From an uncultured Bacteroidota bacterium (GTDB lineage: Bacteria > Bacteroidota > Bacteroidia > JABEUT01): a stretch of DNA of 64,000 nucleotides. A program made the translations under genes and the position numbers. The notes under the pieces are model-generated. The model searched no databases, had not been told where the DNA came from, and saw only the letters and a list, made by a program, of their open reading frames with translations. This document shows positions 37,495 to 46,004 of the stretch, piece after piece. Positions within the stretch are counted from its first letter, which is position 1. Each line of letters starts with the position of its first letter. The stretch spans positions 1 through 64,000 of the forward strand of contig CAIPDV010000008.1 in the NCBI GenBank assembly GCA_903863935.1, written 5' to 3'.

Positions 37495-37818
37495 ATGACA
37501 AAAATAAAGTTAAAAAAAGGTGATTTAGTTAAGGTTATAGCCGGAAACTCCCGTGGGAGAGAAGGTAAGATCCTTGATATTGATACCGACAAGTACAGAG
37601 CATTTGTAGAAGGTGTGAACATTGTTCACAAACATACCAAGCCTAATCAGAAGACCCCGAAAGGCGGAATTGTGAAGAAAGAAGCATCTGTGCATATTTC
37701 AAACCTGATGATCATTGACCCGAATGGAGGAGCTCCAACACGAGTGGGCCGTTCAGTAGATGAAAAATCAGGCAGACTGGTTAGAATTTCAAAGAAATCA
37801 GGCGAAGCCATTAAGTAA
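37495..37818 (+). CDS. rplX: 50S ribosomal protein L24
   Basis: 107 residues. Assembly initiator at the tunnel exit. KOW motif KKGDLVKVIAGNSRGREGKIL is intact. The gap after it (37819-37853) is filled with TTACGAATTA-type repeats. Confidence 0.97.
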   Translation: MTKIKLKKGDLVKVIAGNSRGREGKILDIDTDKYRAFVEGVNIVHKHTKPNQKTPKGGIVKKEASVHISNLMIIDPNGGAPTRVGRSVDEKSGRLVRISKKSGEAIK

Positions 37819-37853
37819 TTACGAATTAAAAATTACGAATTACGAATAAAAAA
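37819..37853. repeat. TTACGAATTA-type low-complexity repeat
   Basis: Three iterations between rplX and rplE. The same word family is translated in the sorting domain of gene 25069 (26643-26667). Confidence 0.6.
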
Positions 37854-37867
37854 GATAAAGAAAGAAA

Positions 37868-38446
37868 ATGAGTACAACAAAAACATATAACGCTCGCTTA
37901 AAAGAGCAATATTTAAAACAAGTGGTTCCTGCTATGCAAAAGCAGTTCAATTACCGCAGCAGCATGCAAGTGCCAAAGCTGAAAAAGATCTGTTTGAACC
38001 AGGGTATCGGTATAGCTGTGTCTGACCGTAAGCTGGGTGAAGCAGCAGTAGTTGAAATGACAACCATTGCCGGACAAAAAGCAGTTGCAGCTAAATCACG
38101 CAAGGATATTGCAAACTTTAAACTGCGTAAAGGCGTAGCAGTAGGAGTAAGGGTTACCCTCCGCGGTAACACTATGTATGAGTTTCTCGACAGGCTTATT
38201 TCTGCATCTTTACCACGTATTCGCGACTTTAAAGGAATTGACCGCAAAGGTTTTGACGGGCATGGAAACTATACCCTTGGAATTACTGAGCAGATCATTT
38301 TCCCGGAAATCAATATGGACAAGGTGACTAAGATCATGGGAATGGATATTACGTTTGTAACATCCGCTAACACAAACGAAGAAGCTATGGCATTACTGGA
38401 AAATTTCGGTATGCCTTTTAAGAAAGAAAATACTAACGAAAACTAA
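37868..38446 (+). CDS. rplE: 50S ribosomal protein L5
   Basis: 192 residues. Contacts 5S rRNA and the P-site tRNA. Core motifs are [33 protein letters not shown] and [20 protein letters not shown]. Stop codon abutted by the hairpin repeat. Confidence 0.98.
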   Translation: MSTTKTYNARLKEQYLKQVVPAMQKQFNYRSSMQVPKLKKICLNQGIGIAVSDRKLGEAAVVEMTTIAGQKAVAAKSRKDIANFKLRKGVAVGVRVTLRGNTMYEFLDRLISASLPRIRDFKGIDRKGFDGHGNYTLGITEQIIFPEINMDKVTKIMGMDITFVTSANTNEEAMALLENFGMPFKKENTNEN

Positions 38447-38469
38447 GTCGGAGCCCGACTGGCAAATAA
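38447..38469 (+). repeat. Stop-codon hairpin element after rplE
   Basis: Best-preserved copy: GTCGG-AGC-CCGAC, then TGGCAAATAA, starting the base after the TAA stop. Confidence 0.88.
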
Positions 38470-38483
38470 AAACAAAATAGAAA

Positions 38484-38753
38484 ATGGCAAAAGAATGTGT
38501 TAAAGCACGTCAGGTAAAAAGAGAAAAACTTGTAGCAAAATATGCTGACAAGCGTGCTGAATTGAAGAAAGCAGGCAACTATGTTGAATTATCAAAGATG
38601 CCCCGCAACACTTCAAAAGTTCGTCTTCGCAACCGTTGCAAGATGACCGGCAGACCGCGCGGATATATCCGCCAGTTTGGTGTATGCAGAAACGTATTCA
38701 GAGAAATGGCTTTGATGGGAAAAATACCCGGAGTAACCAAATCAAGCTGGTAA
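38484..38753 (+). CDS. rpsN: 30S ribosomal protein S14, zinc-independent type
   Basis: 89 residues. [15 protein letters not shown] start and [26 protein letters not shown]. Only one Cys of each CxxC pair remains, so this is the long, zinc-free form. L36 in the same operon is also of the zinc-free type. Confidence 0.97.
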   Translation: MAKECVKARQVKREKLVAKYADKRAELKKAGNYVELSKMPRNTSKVRLRNRCKMTGRPRGYIRQFGVCRNVFREMALMGKIPGVTKSSW

Positions 38754-38770
38754 TACCATTCAATAAAAAA

Positions 38771-38793
38771 TTAACAATTGACAATTAACAATT
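38771..38793. repeat. AACAATTGACAATTAACAAT repeat before rpsH
   Basis: Another simple dispersed word filling the gap between rpsN and rpsH. Confidence 0.5.
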
Positions 38794-38797
38794 TAAG

Positions 38798-39196
38798 ATG
38801 ACCGACTCAATAGCAGATTATTTAACCAGACTTCGTAACGCGATTAAAGCCAAACACAGGCTGGTAGAAATTCCTTCCTCCAATTTAAAGAAGGAAATTA
38901 CCCGTATCCTCCATGAAAAAGGATATATCCTGAACTATAAAACCGAAGAAGTACCCGGCCATCAAGGCATTATTAAAATTGCATTGAAGTACAACGGTAA
39001 TACTCGTCATTCAGTAATTAAGAAACTTGACCGTGTGAGTTCACCCGGTTTGCGTCGTTATGTTGGAGCTGATAACCTGCCACGCGTTCTTAACGGACTA
39101 GGCATTGCAATCGTTTCAACCTCTAAAGGTGTTATGACAGACAAGGAAGCCCGCACCCAGGGTGTTGGCGGAGAAGTAATCTGTTACGTATACTAA
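38798..39196 (+). CDS. rpsH: 30S ribosomal protein S8
   Basis: 132 residues. Central-domain assembly protein; in E. coli also represses the spc operon. [24 protein letters not shown] start and [31 protein letters not shown] end are diagnostic. Confidence 0.98.
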   Translation: MTDSIADYLTRLRNAIKAKHRLVEIPSSNLKKEITRILHEKGYILNYKTEEVPGHQGIIKIALKYNGNTRHSVIKKLDRVSSPGLRRYVGADNLPRVLNGLGIAIVSTSKGVMTDKEARTQGVGGEVICYVY

Positions 39197-39217
39197 TATT
39201 ATTTAAATCCAGAAGAA

Positions 39218-39778
39218 ATGTCCCGTATAGGAAAATTACCAATAAGCATACCCAAAGGAGTTGAGGTGGCTGTAGCCAAGAACGTGATAAACGTAAAAGG
39301 CCCTAAAGGCCAGCTTTCACGCACTATTGATGCCGATATCACCGTAAAGGTTGATAACGGAGAATTAGTGTTAAGCCGCCCGAGCGAACAAAAAAGACAT
39401 AAAGCCATGCATGGTTTATATCGTGCACTCATTGCCAACATGATCACCGGAGTTAATACCGGTTTCAAAACCGAACAGGAAGTTGTTGGTGTGGGTTTCA
39501 GGGTTGCTGTTACCGGGCAAGTTATAGATATGACATTGGGTTTTTCTCATACCATCATATTTGAACTTCCAAAGGAAATTAAAGCAACTGCAACATCTGA
39601 AAAAGGAAAAGCTCCTTCATTAACCATGGAATGTGCAGATAAGGAATTACTGGGATTGGTATCCTCAAAAATCCGCTCGCTGCGTAAACCTGACGTTTAC
39701 AAAGGAAAAGGTGTTAGATTTAAAGGTGAAGTATTACGAATTAAAGCTGGTAAAGCAGCAGCTGGTGCATCTAAGTAA
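39218..39778 (+). CDS. rplF: 50S ribosomal protein L6
   Basis: 186 residues. Near the factor-binding region. SRIGKLPISIPKGVEV start and KPDVYKGKGVRFKGEVLRIKAGKAA end are typical. A degenerate hairpin element starts directly after its stop. Confidence 0.98.
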   Translation: MSRIGKLPISIPKGVEVAVAKNVINVKGPKGQLSRTIDADITVKVDNGELVLSRPSEQKRHKAMHGLYRALIANMITGVNTGFKTEQEVVGVGFRVAVTGQVIDMTLGFSHTIIFELPKEIKATATSEKGKAPSLTMECADKELLGLVSSKIRSLRKPDVYKGKGVRFKGEVLRIKAGKAAAGASK

Positions 39779-39804
39779 GTAGAAGCCCGACAGACAAAAA
39801 ATAA
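39779..39804 (+). repeat. Stop-codon hairpin element after rplF (degenerate)
   Basis: GTAGAAGCCCGACAGAC keeps the AGCCCGAC half; the left arm is diverged. It begins the base after the TAA stop. Confidence 0.65.
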
Positions 39805-39831
39805 AGGCAACAAAAAAAGTTAAGCAGTAAA

Positions 39832-40179
39832 ATGAAAAACGACAGAAGGCAAAAAATCAGGTATAAGATCCGTAAGAAGATAGAAGGCACCCCGGAAGCT
39901 CCAAGGCTTTCAGTGTTCCGTAGCAACGCGGAAATATATGCACAGGTAATTGATGATATCAATGGTAAAACATTGTTTGCAGCATCATCATTGGAAAAAG
40001 CTTTCACAAAAGAAAAAGCAAATAAAACAACCCTTGCCAAAATTGTTGGAAAGGCAGTTGGAGAAAGAGCTTTGAAAGGCGGTGTTGCAACCGTAAAGTT
40101 TGACAGAAGCGGATATCTTTATCATGGCCGTGTTAAAGCGGTAGCAGAAGGTGCTCGTGAAGCAGGATTAAAATTTTAA
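39832..40179 (+). CDS. rplR: 50S ribosomal protein L18
   Basis: 115 residues. 5S rRNA binding. [37 protein letters not shown] and [25 protein letters not shown] match the family over its whole length. Confidence 0.98.
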   Translation: MKNDRRQKIRYKIRKKIEGTPEAPRLSVFRSNAEIYAQVIDDINGKTLFAASSLEKAFTKEKANKTTLAKIVGKAVGERALKGGVATVKFDRSGYLYHGRVKAVAEGAREAGLKF

Positions 40180-40199
40180 TTGGATAATAAAACGTATAC

Positions 40200-40727
40200 A
40201 TGGCAAACAAAGGGAATGTTTCGGTAAAAAGAGTACGCTCAACAGATGTTGAACTGAAAGACAGGCTGGTGGCAGTACAACGTGTTACCAAAGTTACAAA
40301 AGGCGGAAGAACTTTCAGTTTTGGCGCAATTGTAGTGGTAGGTAACGAAAAAGGCATTGTAGGCTACGGGCTCGGAAAGGCACGTGAGGTTACCGATGCG
40401 GTTACCAAAGGTATTGAAGATGCTAAGAAGAATCTTATAAAAGTAAGTATTCAGAAAGGCAGTATTCCACACGAACAAAGTGGAAAGTACAGCGGATCAA
40501 GAGTGTTTTTGAAACCGGCTGCTGCGGGTACAGGCGTTATTGCAGGTGGTGCAATGCGTGCCGTACTGGAGAGTGTTGGAATTAAAGACGTGTTAGCAAA
40601 ATCATTGGGTTCATCCAATCCACATAACGTAGTAAAAGCTACTATTGATGCATTGGTTCAACTGCGTGATCCTGCTACCGTGGCTCAACAAAGAGGCATT
40701 GAAATGACAAGAGTATTTAACGGTTAG
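40200..40727 (+). CDS. rpsE: 30S ribosomal protein S5
   Basis: 175 residues. Accuracy and mRNA-entry protein. [50 protein letters not shown] and a [17 protein letters not shown] end are intact. The final G of its TAG stop starts a hairpin element. Confidence 0.98.
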   Translation: MANKGNVSVKRVRSTDVELKDRLVAVQRVTKVTKGGRTFSFGAIVVVGNEKGIVGYGLGKAREVTDAVTKGIEDAKKNLIKVSIQKGSIPHEQSGKYSGSRVFLKPAAAGTGVIAGGAMRAVLESVGIKDVLAKSLGSSNPHNVVKATIDALVQLRDPATVAQQRGIEMTRVFNG

Positions 40728-40754
40728 TCGGTAGCCCGGTTAACAAAGCAAATA
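40727..40754 (+). repeat. Stop-codon hairpin element after rpsE (degenerate)
   Basis: GTCGGTAGCCCGGTTAAC followed by AAAGCAAATAA. The hairpin is extended by one base and imperfect; its first G is the last base of the stop codon. Confidence 0.65.
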
Positions 40755-40762
40755 AACAGAAC

Positions 40763-40939
40763 ATGGCAAAAGTTAAAATAAAACAGGTACGCAGCGGGAT
40801 AGACCATCCGGCTGATCAGAAGAGAACCCTTCGTGCTCTTGGTTTCACCAAGATGAACCAGGTTATCGAAAAAGAAGGAACCCCACAGGTAATGGGTATG
40901 ATACGTAAAGTGCATCACCTGGTAGATATTGTAAAGTAA
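40763..40939 (+). CDS. rpmD: 50S ribosomal protein L30
   Basis: 58 residues, starting MAKVKIKQVRSGIDHPADQK and ending GMIRKVHHLVDIVK, the normal size for bacterial L30. The position between rpsE and rplO is the canonical one. It is short, so it is easily missed by length-filtered gene calling. Confidence 0.97.
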   Translation: MAKVKIKQVRSGIDHPADQKRTLRALGFTKMNQVIEKEGTPQVMGMIRKVHHLVDIVK

Positions 40940-40957
40940 TTAGAAACTAAAAATTAG

Positions 40958-40977
40958 CCTGACTGGCGGCAGACAGG
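40958..40977. repeat. Hairpin repeat between rpmD and rplO
   Basis: CCTGACTG-GCGG-CAGACAGG folds into an 8-bp stem with one A-A mismatch. It sits inside ATTAG-rich repeat sequence that continues on both sides (40940-40957 and 40979-40990), as though inserted into it. Confidence 0.65.
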
Positions 40978-41001
40978 GAATTAGAATAACAAAAAGATAA
41001 A

Positions 41002-41496
41002 ATGGAATTACATAATTTAAAACCGAAAAGAGGATCAACAAAAAACCGCAAACGTATTGCACGTGGTGAAGGTTCACGAGGTGGTACCTCAACAAGGGGT
41101 AACAAAGGAGCTCAGGCGAGAACCGGTTACCAGGCTAAGCGTGGGTTTGAAGGTGGACAGATGCCTTTGCACAAACGTATTCCTAAGTTTGGTTTCACAA
41201 ACATCAACCGTGTTGAATATTGGGGCATTAATATTGATGCTATTGTTAAAATAGCCGATGACAATAAGGTAACCGAAATCCATAAAGAGTTTTTGGTGAA
41301 CAACGGATTAGCTCAAAAGAAAGACCTCATTAAGATTTTAGGCAGAGGTTCTGATAAGGTTACAAAGGCATATAACATTACTGCCGATGCTTATTCAGAA
41401 ACTGCTAAAAACGCAATTGAAGCGAAAGGCGGAAAAGCAAACATAACAGTTAGACCAGTAGCTGCTGCAAAGGAATCTACCAAGTCAAGTAAGTAA
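41002..41496 (+). CDS. rplO: 50S ribosomal protein L15
   Basis: 164 residues. MELHNLKPKRGSTKNRKRIARGEGSRGGTSTRGNKG and GFEGGQMPLHKRIPKFGF are diagnostic. The C-terminus ends in a Ser/Lys-rich tail (AAAKESTKSSK). Confidence 0.98.
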   Translation: MELHNLKPKRGSTKNRKRIARGEGSRGGTSTRGNKGAQARTGYQAKRGFEGGQMPLHKRIPKFGFTNINRVEYWGINIDAIVKIADDNKVTEIHKEFLVNNGLAQKKDLIKILGRGSDKVTKAYNITADAYSETAKNAIEAKGGKANITVRPVAAAKESTKSSK

Positions 41497-41529
41497 TAAC
41501 TAATAAGCCTTCCCGGGCATAAAGGAATA

Positions 41530-42885
41530 GTGAGAAATTTAATCAATACCATAAAAAATATCTTTGCCATTGAGGACCTCAGGGTAAGGATTCTTAATAC
41601 GCTTGGCTTTTTGCTGGTGTATAGGATTGGCTCTTATATCGTTCTTCCGGGGGTTGACCCGAATGCGCTAGCTGCCGCACATGGCAATGGCGACAGCGGT
41701 ATTTTAGGGTTGATAAACATTTTTGCAGGCGGTGCTTTCAGCCGTGCTGCCATTTTCGGATTGGGAATTATGCCTTACATCTCTGCATCCATTGTAATGC
41801 AGTTGTTGGGTATAGCAGTTCCTTATTTCCAGAAATTACAAAAAGAAGGCACCAGCGGACAAAAGAAAATTGAACGTTATACACGTGTTTTAACTGTGTT
41901 TGTAACAGCATTCCAGGCTCCGGGTTATATAGCATCTCAAATTCCGGCATCCGCAATGACAGGCCCAGTAGGGGTTTTCTTCTACATCCGGTCGACATTG
42001 ATTTTGGTTGCAGGTACTGTATTTGTAATGTGGTTAGGCGAAAAGATCACCGATAAAGGTATCGGAAACGGTATCTCCCTTATCATCATGGTTGGTATCC
42101 TTGCCCGTTTACCATTCGCATTTACTGCTGAATTATTTGGTAACCGTATGAAATCAGACGGTGGTGGATTGATCGTATTCTTAGTGGAAATTGTATTCTT
42201 AGTGTTGGTGGTTATGGCTACCATCCTATTAGTACAGGGCACCCGAAAGATACCGGTACAGTTTGCAAAACGAATTGTGGGTAATAAACAATATGGCGGG
42301 GCACGGCAGTTCATCCCATTAAAGGTGAATGCGGCAGGTGTTATGCCTATCATTTTTGCTCAGGCAATTATGTTCTTACCGTTAACTGTGTTTACTTCGC
42401 TTTCAGGAACTTCAACAGCCATGTCGGGGTTGGTTGCTACCTTCTCAAACATTGGTGGTTTCTGGTATAACTTAACATTCGGTTTAATGATTGTAGCCTT
42501 TACATACTTCTATACCGCAGTTATCATCAACTCCAACCAAATGGCTGAGGAAATGAAACGCAACGGAGGATTTGTACCGGGTATTAAGCCGGGTAAGAAA
42601 ACGGCTGAACATATTGATGCGGTTATGTCGCGCATTACTTTACCGGGTTCTGTATTCCTGGCATGTGTGGCCATTATGCCTGCCATTGCCATGCAGTTCA
42701 AGGTAGATAACCAGTTTGCAAGATTTTACGGAGGTACATCACTGCTCATTTTAGTGGGTGTAATGATGGATACTCTGCAACAGATAGAAAGCTATTTGTT
42801 GATGCGTCACTACGATGGATTGATGAAGACAGGAAGGATCAAAGGCAGAACATCATTAAGCGGGCCGGGCGTAGCCGCTGCTTAA
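41530..42885 (+). CDS. secY: Protein translocase subunit SecY
   Basis: 451 residues with ten membrane helices. Central channel of the Sec translocon, required for export of all the signal-peptide proteins in this window before any T9SS step. GTG start at 41530. Motifs include LGIMPYISASIVMQLL in helix 2, GIGNGISLIIMVGI and GGFVPGIKPGKKTAEHID in the cytoplasmic loop. Placement between rplO and map is canonical. Confidence 0.98.
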   Translation: MRNLINTIKNIFAIEDLRVRILNTLGFLLVYRIGSYIVLPGVDPNALAAAHGNGDSGILGLINIFAGGAFSRAAIFGLGIMPYISASIVMQLLGIAVPYFQKLQKEGTSGQKKIERYTRVLTVFVTAFQAPGYIASQIPASAMTGPVGVFFYIRSTLILVAGTVFVMWLGEKITDKGIGNGISLIIMVGILARLPFAFTAELFGNRMKSDGGGLIVFLVEIVFLVLVVMATILLVQGTRKIPVQFAKRIVGNKQYGGARQFIPLKVNAAGVMPIIFAQAIMFLPLTVFTSLSGTSTAMSGLVATFSNIGGFWYNLTFGLMIVAFTYFYTAVIINSNQMAEEMKRNGGFVPGIKPGKKTAEHIDAVMSRITLPGSVFLACVAIMPAIAMQFKVDNQFARFYGGTSLLILVGVMMDTLQQIESYLLMRHYDGLMKTGRIKGRTSLSGPGVAAA

Positions 42886-42903
42886 CGATTTATTTGTCAA
42901 GCT

Positions 42904-43689
42904 TTGGGAAAGATATATTATAAAACCGAGAGCGAGATTCAGAAGATTCGTCAGAGTTCTTTGATTGTTTCAAATACGTTGGCCGAAGTGGGTAAATCCA
43001 TTGAGCCGGGTATAAGTACTGCAGAACTGGATAAGATAGCCGAAAGCTTTATTATCAGTTGCGGTGCGAAGCCTGCCTTTAAAGGCTACAGGGGTTTCCC
43101 CGGAACATTATGCGTTTCGGTAAATGCCCAGGTAGTGCACGGAATGCCCGGAATATATAAGCTTAAAGAGGGCGATATTATTTCGGTGGATTGTGGAGCT
43201 ATAAAGGACGACTGGTACGGAGATTCAGCTTACACATTTGCAGTAGGTAAAATTTCCGAAGAGCTAAAACAACTGTTACGGGTAACGAAAGAAGCCTTGC
43301 AATTGGGTGTGGATGCGGCAATAGAGGGTGGAAGACTGGGGGATATTTGTTCGGCAGTGCAAACCCACGCCGAGAAGCATAAGTACGGAGTGGTGAGAGA
43401 ACTGGTAGGACACGGAATTGGACGAAGCCTTCACGAAGGACCAGACGTTCCGAACTACGGAAAGAGAGGAAACGGAATGAAGTTGGCCAGAGGATTGGTA
43501 ATAGCGATAGAACCAATGGTGAATTTGGGAAAGAAAGAAGTGAGACAAGAAGATGACGGGTGGACAATAACTACAACTGATGGAAAGCCATCAGCGCATT
43601 TTGAACATACTGTAGCTATAGCAAAAGGAAAACCGGAAGTATTGACAACATTTGAAGAAATAGAAAAAGTAAAAGCGGCGCAACTATAA
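42904..43689 (+). CDS. map: Methionine aminopeptidase, type I
   Basis: 261 residues. Removes initiator Met from nascent proteins. Metal ligands are all present: Asp96 (ISVDCGA), Asp107 (YGDSAYTF), His170 (LVGHGIG), Glu203 (AIEPM) and Glu234 (HFEHTVA), with substrate His79 (VVHGMPG). A TTG start at 42904 is used; no ATG lies near the conserved N-terminus. It stops three bases before infA. Confidence 0.97.
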   Translation: MGKIYYKTESEIQKIRQSSLIVSNTLAEVGKSIEPGISTAELDKIAESFIISCGAKPAFKGYRGFPGTLCVSVNAQVVHGMPGIYKLKEGDIISVDCGAIKDDWYGDSAYTFAVGKISEELKQLLRVTKEALQLGVDAAIEGGRLGDICSAVQTHAEKHKYGVVRELVGHGIGRSLHEGPDVPNYGKRGNGMKLARGLVIAIEPMVNLGKKEVRQEDDGWTITTTDGKPSAHFEHTVAIAKGKPEVLTTFEEIEKVKAAQL

Positions 43690-43692
43690 AAT

Positions 43693-43908
43693 ATGACCAA
43701 ACAACAATCCATACAGCAAGACGGTACCATTACCGAAGCATTGTCGAACGCAATGTTCAGGGTGGAACTCGAAAACGGCCATATGGTTACGGCTCATATT
43801 TCGGGTAAGATGCGTATGAACTACATTAAGCTTTTGCCAGGCGACAAAGTGAAACTGGAACTCTCGCCATACGATTTGAGTAAGGGAAGAATTATTATGA
43901 GATATTAA
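43693..43908 (+). CDS. infA: Translation initiation factor IF-1
   Basis: 71 residues, OB fold. [50 protein letters not shown] matches the family throughout. Its place between map and rpmJ is canonical. Confidence 0.98.
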   Translation: MTKQQSIQQDGTITEALSNAMFRVELENGHMVTAHISGKMRMNYIKLLPGDKVKLELSPYDLSKGRIIMRY

Positions 43909-43912
43909 AGAA

Positions 43913-43983
43913 AGTAGTCAGTGGTCAGTTGACAGTAGTCAGAAGCTACTTAACTGACCACTGATAACTGACCACTGACAACT
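43913..43983 (+). repeat. 71-bp palindromic repeat, copy 1 (infA-rpmJ gap)
   Basis: Arms AGTGGTCAGTT (43920-43930) and AACTGACCACT (43952-43962) enclose a 21-base loop; a further ACTGACCACTGACAACT iteration follows at 43991-44006. About 90 percent identical to 50614-50684 in the same orientation. Confidence 0.85.
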
Positions 43984-44017
43984 AAGAAAAACTGACCACT
44001 GACAACTAAAAGAAACC

Positions 44018-44140
44018 ATGAAAGTAAGAACATCCATCAAAAAACGTAGCGTAGACTGCAAGATTGTACGTCGCAAGGGCAGGCTGTACGTGATCAACAA
44101 GAAGAATCCTAAATTTAAACAACGCCAGAAAGGAGGCTGA
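44018..44140 (+). CDS. rpmJ: 50S ribosomal protein L36, zinc-free type
   Basis: 40 residues: starts [20 protein letters not shown] and ends [14 protein letters not shown]. Only one of the zinc ligands (Cys14) is present, so this is the C-minus form. Last gene of the S10-spc block, before a strong terminator. Short enough to be missed by length-filtered gene calling. Confidence 0.96.
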   Translation: MKVRTSIKKRSVDCKIVRRKGRLYVINKKNPKFKQRQKGG

Positions 44141-44147
44141 GTCGCAT

Positions 44148-44221
44148 AACTATGAACGATGAAGTATGAACTATGTGCAAATTGCTCTCCGTTCATAATT
44201 CATAGTTTATAGTTCATAGTT
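44148..44221. repeat. AACTATGAAC-type imperfect inverted repeat
   Basis: AACTATGAACGATGAAGTAT (44148-44167, continuing to 44171) is approximately complementary to 44191-44221 (GTTCATAATTCATAG, then TTTATAGTTCATAGTT). It lies between the rpmJ stop and its terminator. Confidence 0.6.
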
Positions 44222-44227
44222 CTAATA

Positions 44228-44266
44228 AAAAAATACCTTGTACCCAATGGGAACAAGGTATTTTTT
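44228..44266 (+). terminator. Terminator of the S10-spc ribosomal operon
   Basis: AAAAAATACCTTGT (44228-44241) and ACAAGGTATTTTTT (44253-44266) form a perfect 14-bp outer stem, with an inner CCC/GGG stem over the loop AAT. The A/T-flanked form can work in both directions. Confidence 0.92.
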
Positions 44267-44324
44267 ATTGTGTTTTTTCTAGTTGTTAATTAATTTTTTG
44301 GTTGTAAAATGAAATTTGCAGGGT

Positions 44325-44462
44325 AACAGGAGGCAGAACAGGCAGCTAACAGACCGGCAACAGGAAATATAACAGGAAAACAGGTGAACTGGATATTTTT
44401 TAAAGTATTGATAATGATTAACTTGTAAAATTGGACTCCTGTTATTAACAGGGCGGAACAGG
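44325..44462. repeat. AACAGG word array with one perfect palindrome
   Basis: AACAGG (once AACAGA) occurs at 44325, 44337, 44348, 44359, 44371 and 44379; the first five are spaced 11-12 bases. CCTGTTA-T-TAACAGG at 44438-44452 is a perfect inverted pair, and another AACAGG lies at 44457. The surrounding gap (44267-44693) holds no gene; a CTACTTTGTATTTTCTAC-type repeat lies near 44560-44590. Confidence 0.6.
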
Positions 44463-44693
44463 AAAAACATGGGTTGTTTATAGCAAATATGAATATTTAA
44501 AATTGGCTGCATTGTAAGTTTTATTTGCATCATTTTTATTCTGTTTTGTTCAAACTTTCTACTTTGTATTTTCTACTTTCTACTTTCCACTCTTTCCTGC
44601 AAAGATACTGCCCGAAATGCGGTTTTAGTAAAAGTCAATGACCTGCCGATTAGCCCAAAAATTTCCTTATCTTTACTTTCTGAAAATCAGTTC

Positions 44694-45992
44694 ATGAAAG
44701 GGAAAATTATTTTACTTGTTTCTGTTTTGTCGTTTGCTGTTAATCTTTATTCACAAACTTGGAAAAGAATAAACTCTCCAACAAGTACGGCTCTTGGTTC
44801 ATGCTCATTTGTAAATAAAGATACCGGTTGGGTTACTTCAAATGACTCTGTATTCAAAACTATGGATGGAGGAATTACCTGGATAAATCAAGCTACTCCG
44901 TCTGTTCCATCTTATGTTACTTTTAGTTTTTATAACGTGTATTTCATCAATTACAAGGTTGGAATTATTGACTGTTTATTTACTTTAGACTCTGCTACCA
45001 GTAAGCTTGTTGGAACAATATTATGGACAAATGACGCTGGTAATCATTGGGAATTTAAAGACATAGGAAACCCTTGTTGTAATATGAATGCAACTTTAGT
45101 TGATCCATATGTGGCTTTTGGAATTGGGCAATATGGAGTCGGTAAGAAAACTACTGATTCTGGTGCAACTTGGTCTAGTTTTAATTATTATCCACTTTAC
45201 AGTGGAGAAAAACTATTTGCTTTTAATCCTGATACAGTTTATTTTGCAGGCCTAGATAACTTCCACTTACTTGGTGCATTTGGAAAAACGCTGGATGGAG
45301 GTTCCAATTGGAATATTAATACAATTTCCACTAACAAAGGATTTACTGCCATTTATTTTTGTAATTATAATAAAGGCTGGGTTGGAGGCGATATGGGCGT
45401 AATAAAATACACAGTAAACGGAGGTAATTCGTGGATCGGAACCGGTTCGCAACTTGTTACCTTAAGTAATATTCAGGATATTGCATTTACCGATACTCTC
45501 AATGGATGGGCGATAACCTCAGATGGAAAAATTATTCATTCTACTGATGGTGGTATTGCCTGGTCAATTAATTACAAAGGAACCGATGCACTGTTTGCCA
45601 TGTGTTTTACCAAGCCAGATGGGATTGGTTATGCTGTTGGAGACAGTGGCAGAGTATTGAAATATGAGCAATTAAGTGCTACCCAAAAAATCAACTATGA
45701 GATTGTTTATTCGTTGTACCCCAACCCCAACAATGGCAAATTTACTTTGGAAGTGAATACCGATAGCTATCGGGATGATAATGTAAAAGTGAAAAATATA
45801 GAGGTGTTTAATGTGCTTGGGGAATCGGTGCTAAAACAGACCCTTCGCTCCGCTCAGCCTGCCCGAACTGGTACAGGCGGGGGTGACAATCTCATTGACC
45901 TTACAAATCAACCCAACGGGGTTTATTTCTACCGGGTTCTTTCTGAGATTGGGTCTTTAATAGGTGAGGGGAAGGTGGTTGTTCAGAGATAG
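44694..45992 (+). CDS. T9SS-secreted Ycf48/BNR-like propeller protein
   Basis: 432 residues. Signal peptide (MKGKIILLVSVLSFAVNLYS) followed by Ycf48-like or sialidase-type blades: KDTGWVTSNDSVFKTMDGGITW, GTILWTNDAGNHWEF, KKTTDSGATWSSF, FGKTLDGGSNWNI, VIKYTVNGGNSW and IIHSTDGGIAWSI. The sorting domain (LYPNPNNGKFTLEV ... QPNGVYFYRVL) carries two insertions: TDSYRDDN from the palindrome CCGATAGCTATCGG (45760-45773), and RSAQPARTGTGGGD from adjacent repeats including a hairpin at 45858-45881. A TATCTTTA box lies at 44668-44675. This gene lies in the gap that splits the spc and alpha blocks. Confidence 0.86.
   Translation: MKGKIILLVSVLSFAVNLYSQTWKRINSPTSTALGSCSFVNKDTGWVTSNDSVFKTMDGGITWINQATPSVPSYVTFSFYNVYFINYKVGIIDCLFTLDSATSKLVGTILWTNDAGNHWEFKDIGNPCCNMNATLVDPYVAFGIGQYGVGKKTTDSGATWSSFNYYPLYSGEKLFAFNPDTVYFAGLDNFHLLGAFGKTLDGGSNWNINTISTNKGFTAIYFCNYNKGWVGGDMGVIKYTVNGGNSWIGTGSQLVTLSNIQDIAFTDTLNGWAITSDGKIIHSTDGGIAWSINYKGTDALFAMCFTKPDGIGYAVGDSGRVLKYEQLSATQKINYEIVYSLYPNPNNGKFTLEVNTDSYRDDNVKVKNIEVFNVLGESVLKQTLRSAQPARTGTGGGDNLIDLTNQPNGVYFYRVLSEIGSLIGEGKVVVQR
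45760..45773. repeat. Palindrome in first loop of T9SS domain
   Basis: CCGATAGCTATCGG is a perfect 14-bp palindrome, in frame, between the KFTLEV strand and the IEVFNVLGE strand. Confidence 0.75.
45858..45881. repeat. Hairpin element in second loop of T9SS domain
   Basis: CCTGCC and GGCGGG arms (one wobble) enclose CGAACTGGTACA. The shape and the CCGAACNGGT core resemble the 29-bp element at 26725 and 47694. The preceding CTTCGCTCCGCTCAG is a second repeat-like word. Confidence 0.65.
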
Positions 45993-46004
45993 GAAAAAGA
46001 CGCG

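Noticed and set aside
29446-42885. Many long minus-strand frames opposite fusA and the ribosomal genes
   Set aside because: They are antisense shadows of highly conserved genes, with unlikely composition and no independent start context.
43913-44010. Possible CRISPR array from repeated ACTGACCACTGAC words
   Set aside because: Units vary in spacing, there are no unique spacers of constant length, no cas genes are nearby, and the unit recurs as a palindromic element at 50614.
44325-44462. AACAGG array considered as a CRISPR or phage attachment site
   Set aside because: Words are six bases with 2-6 base gaps, far too short for CRISPR; no integrase or tRNA is adjacent.
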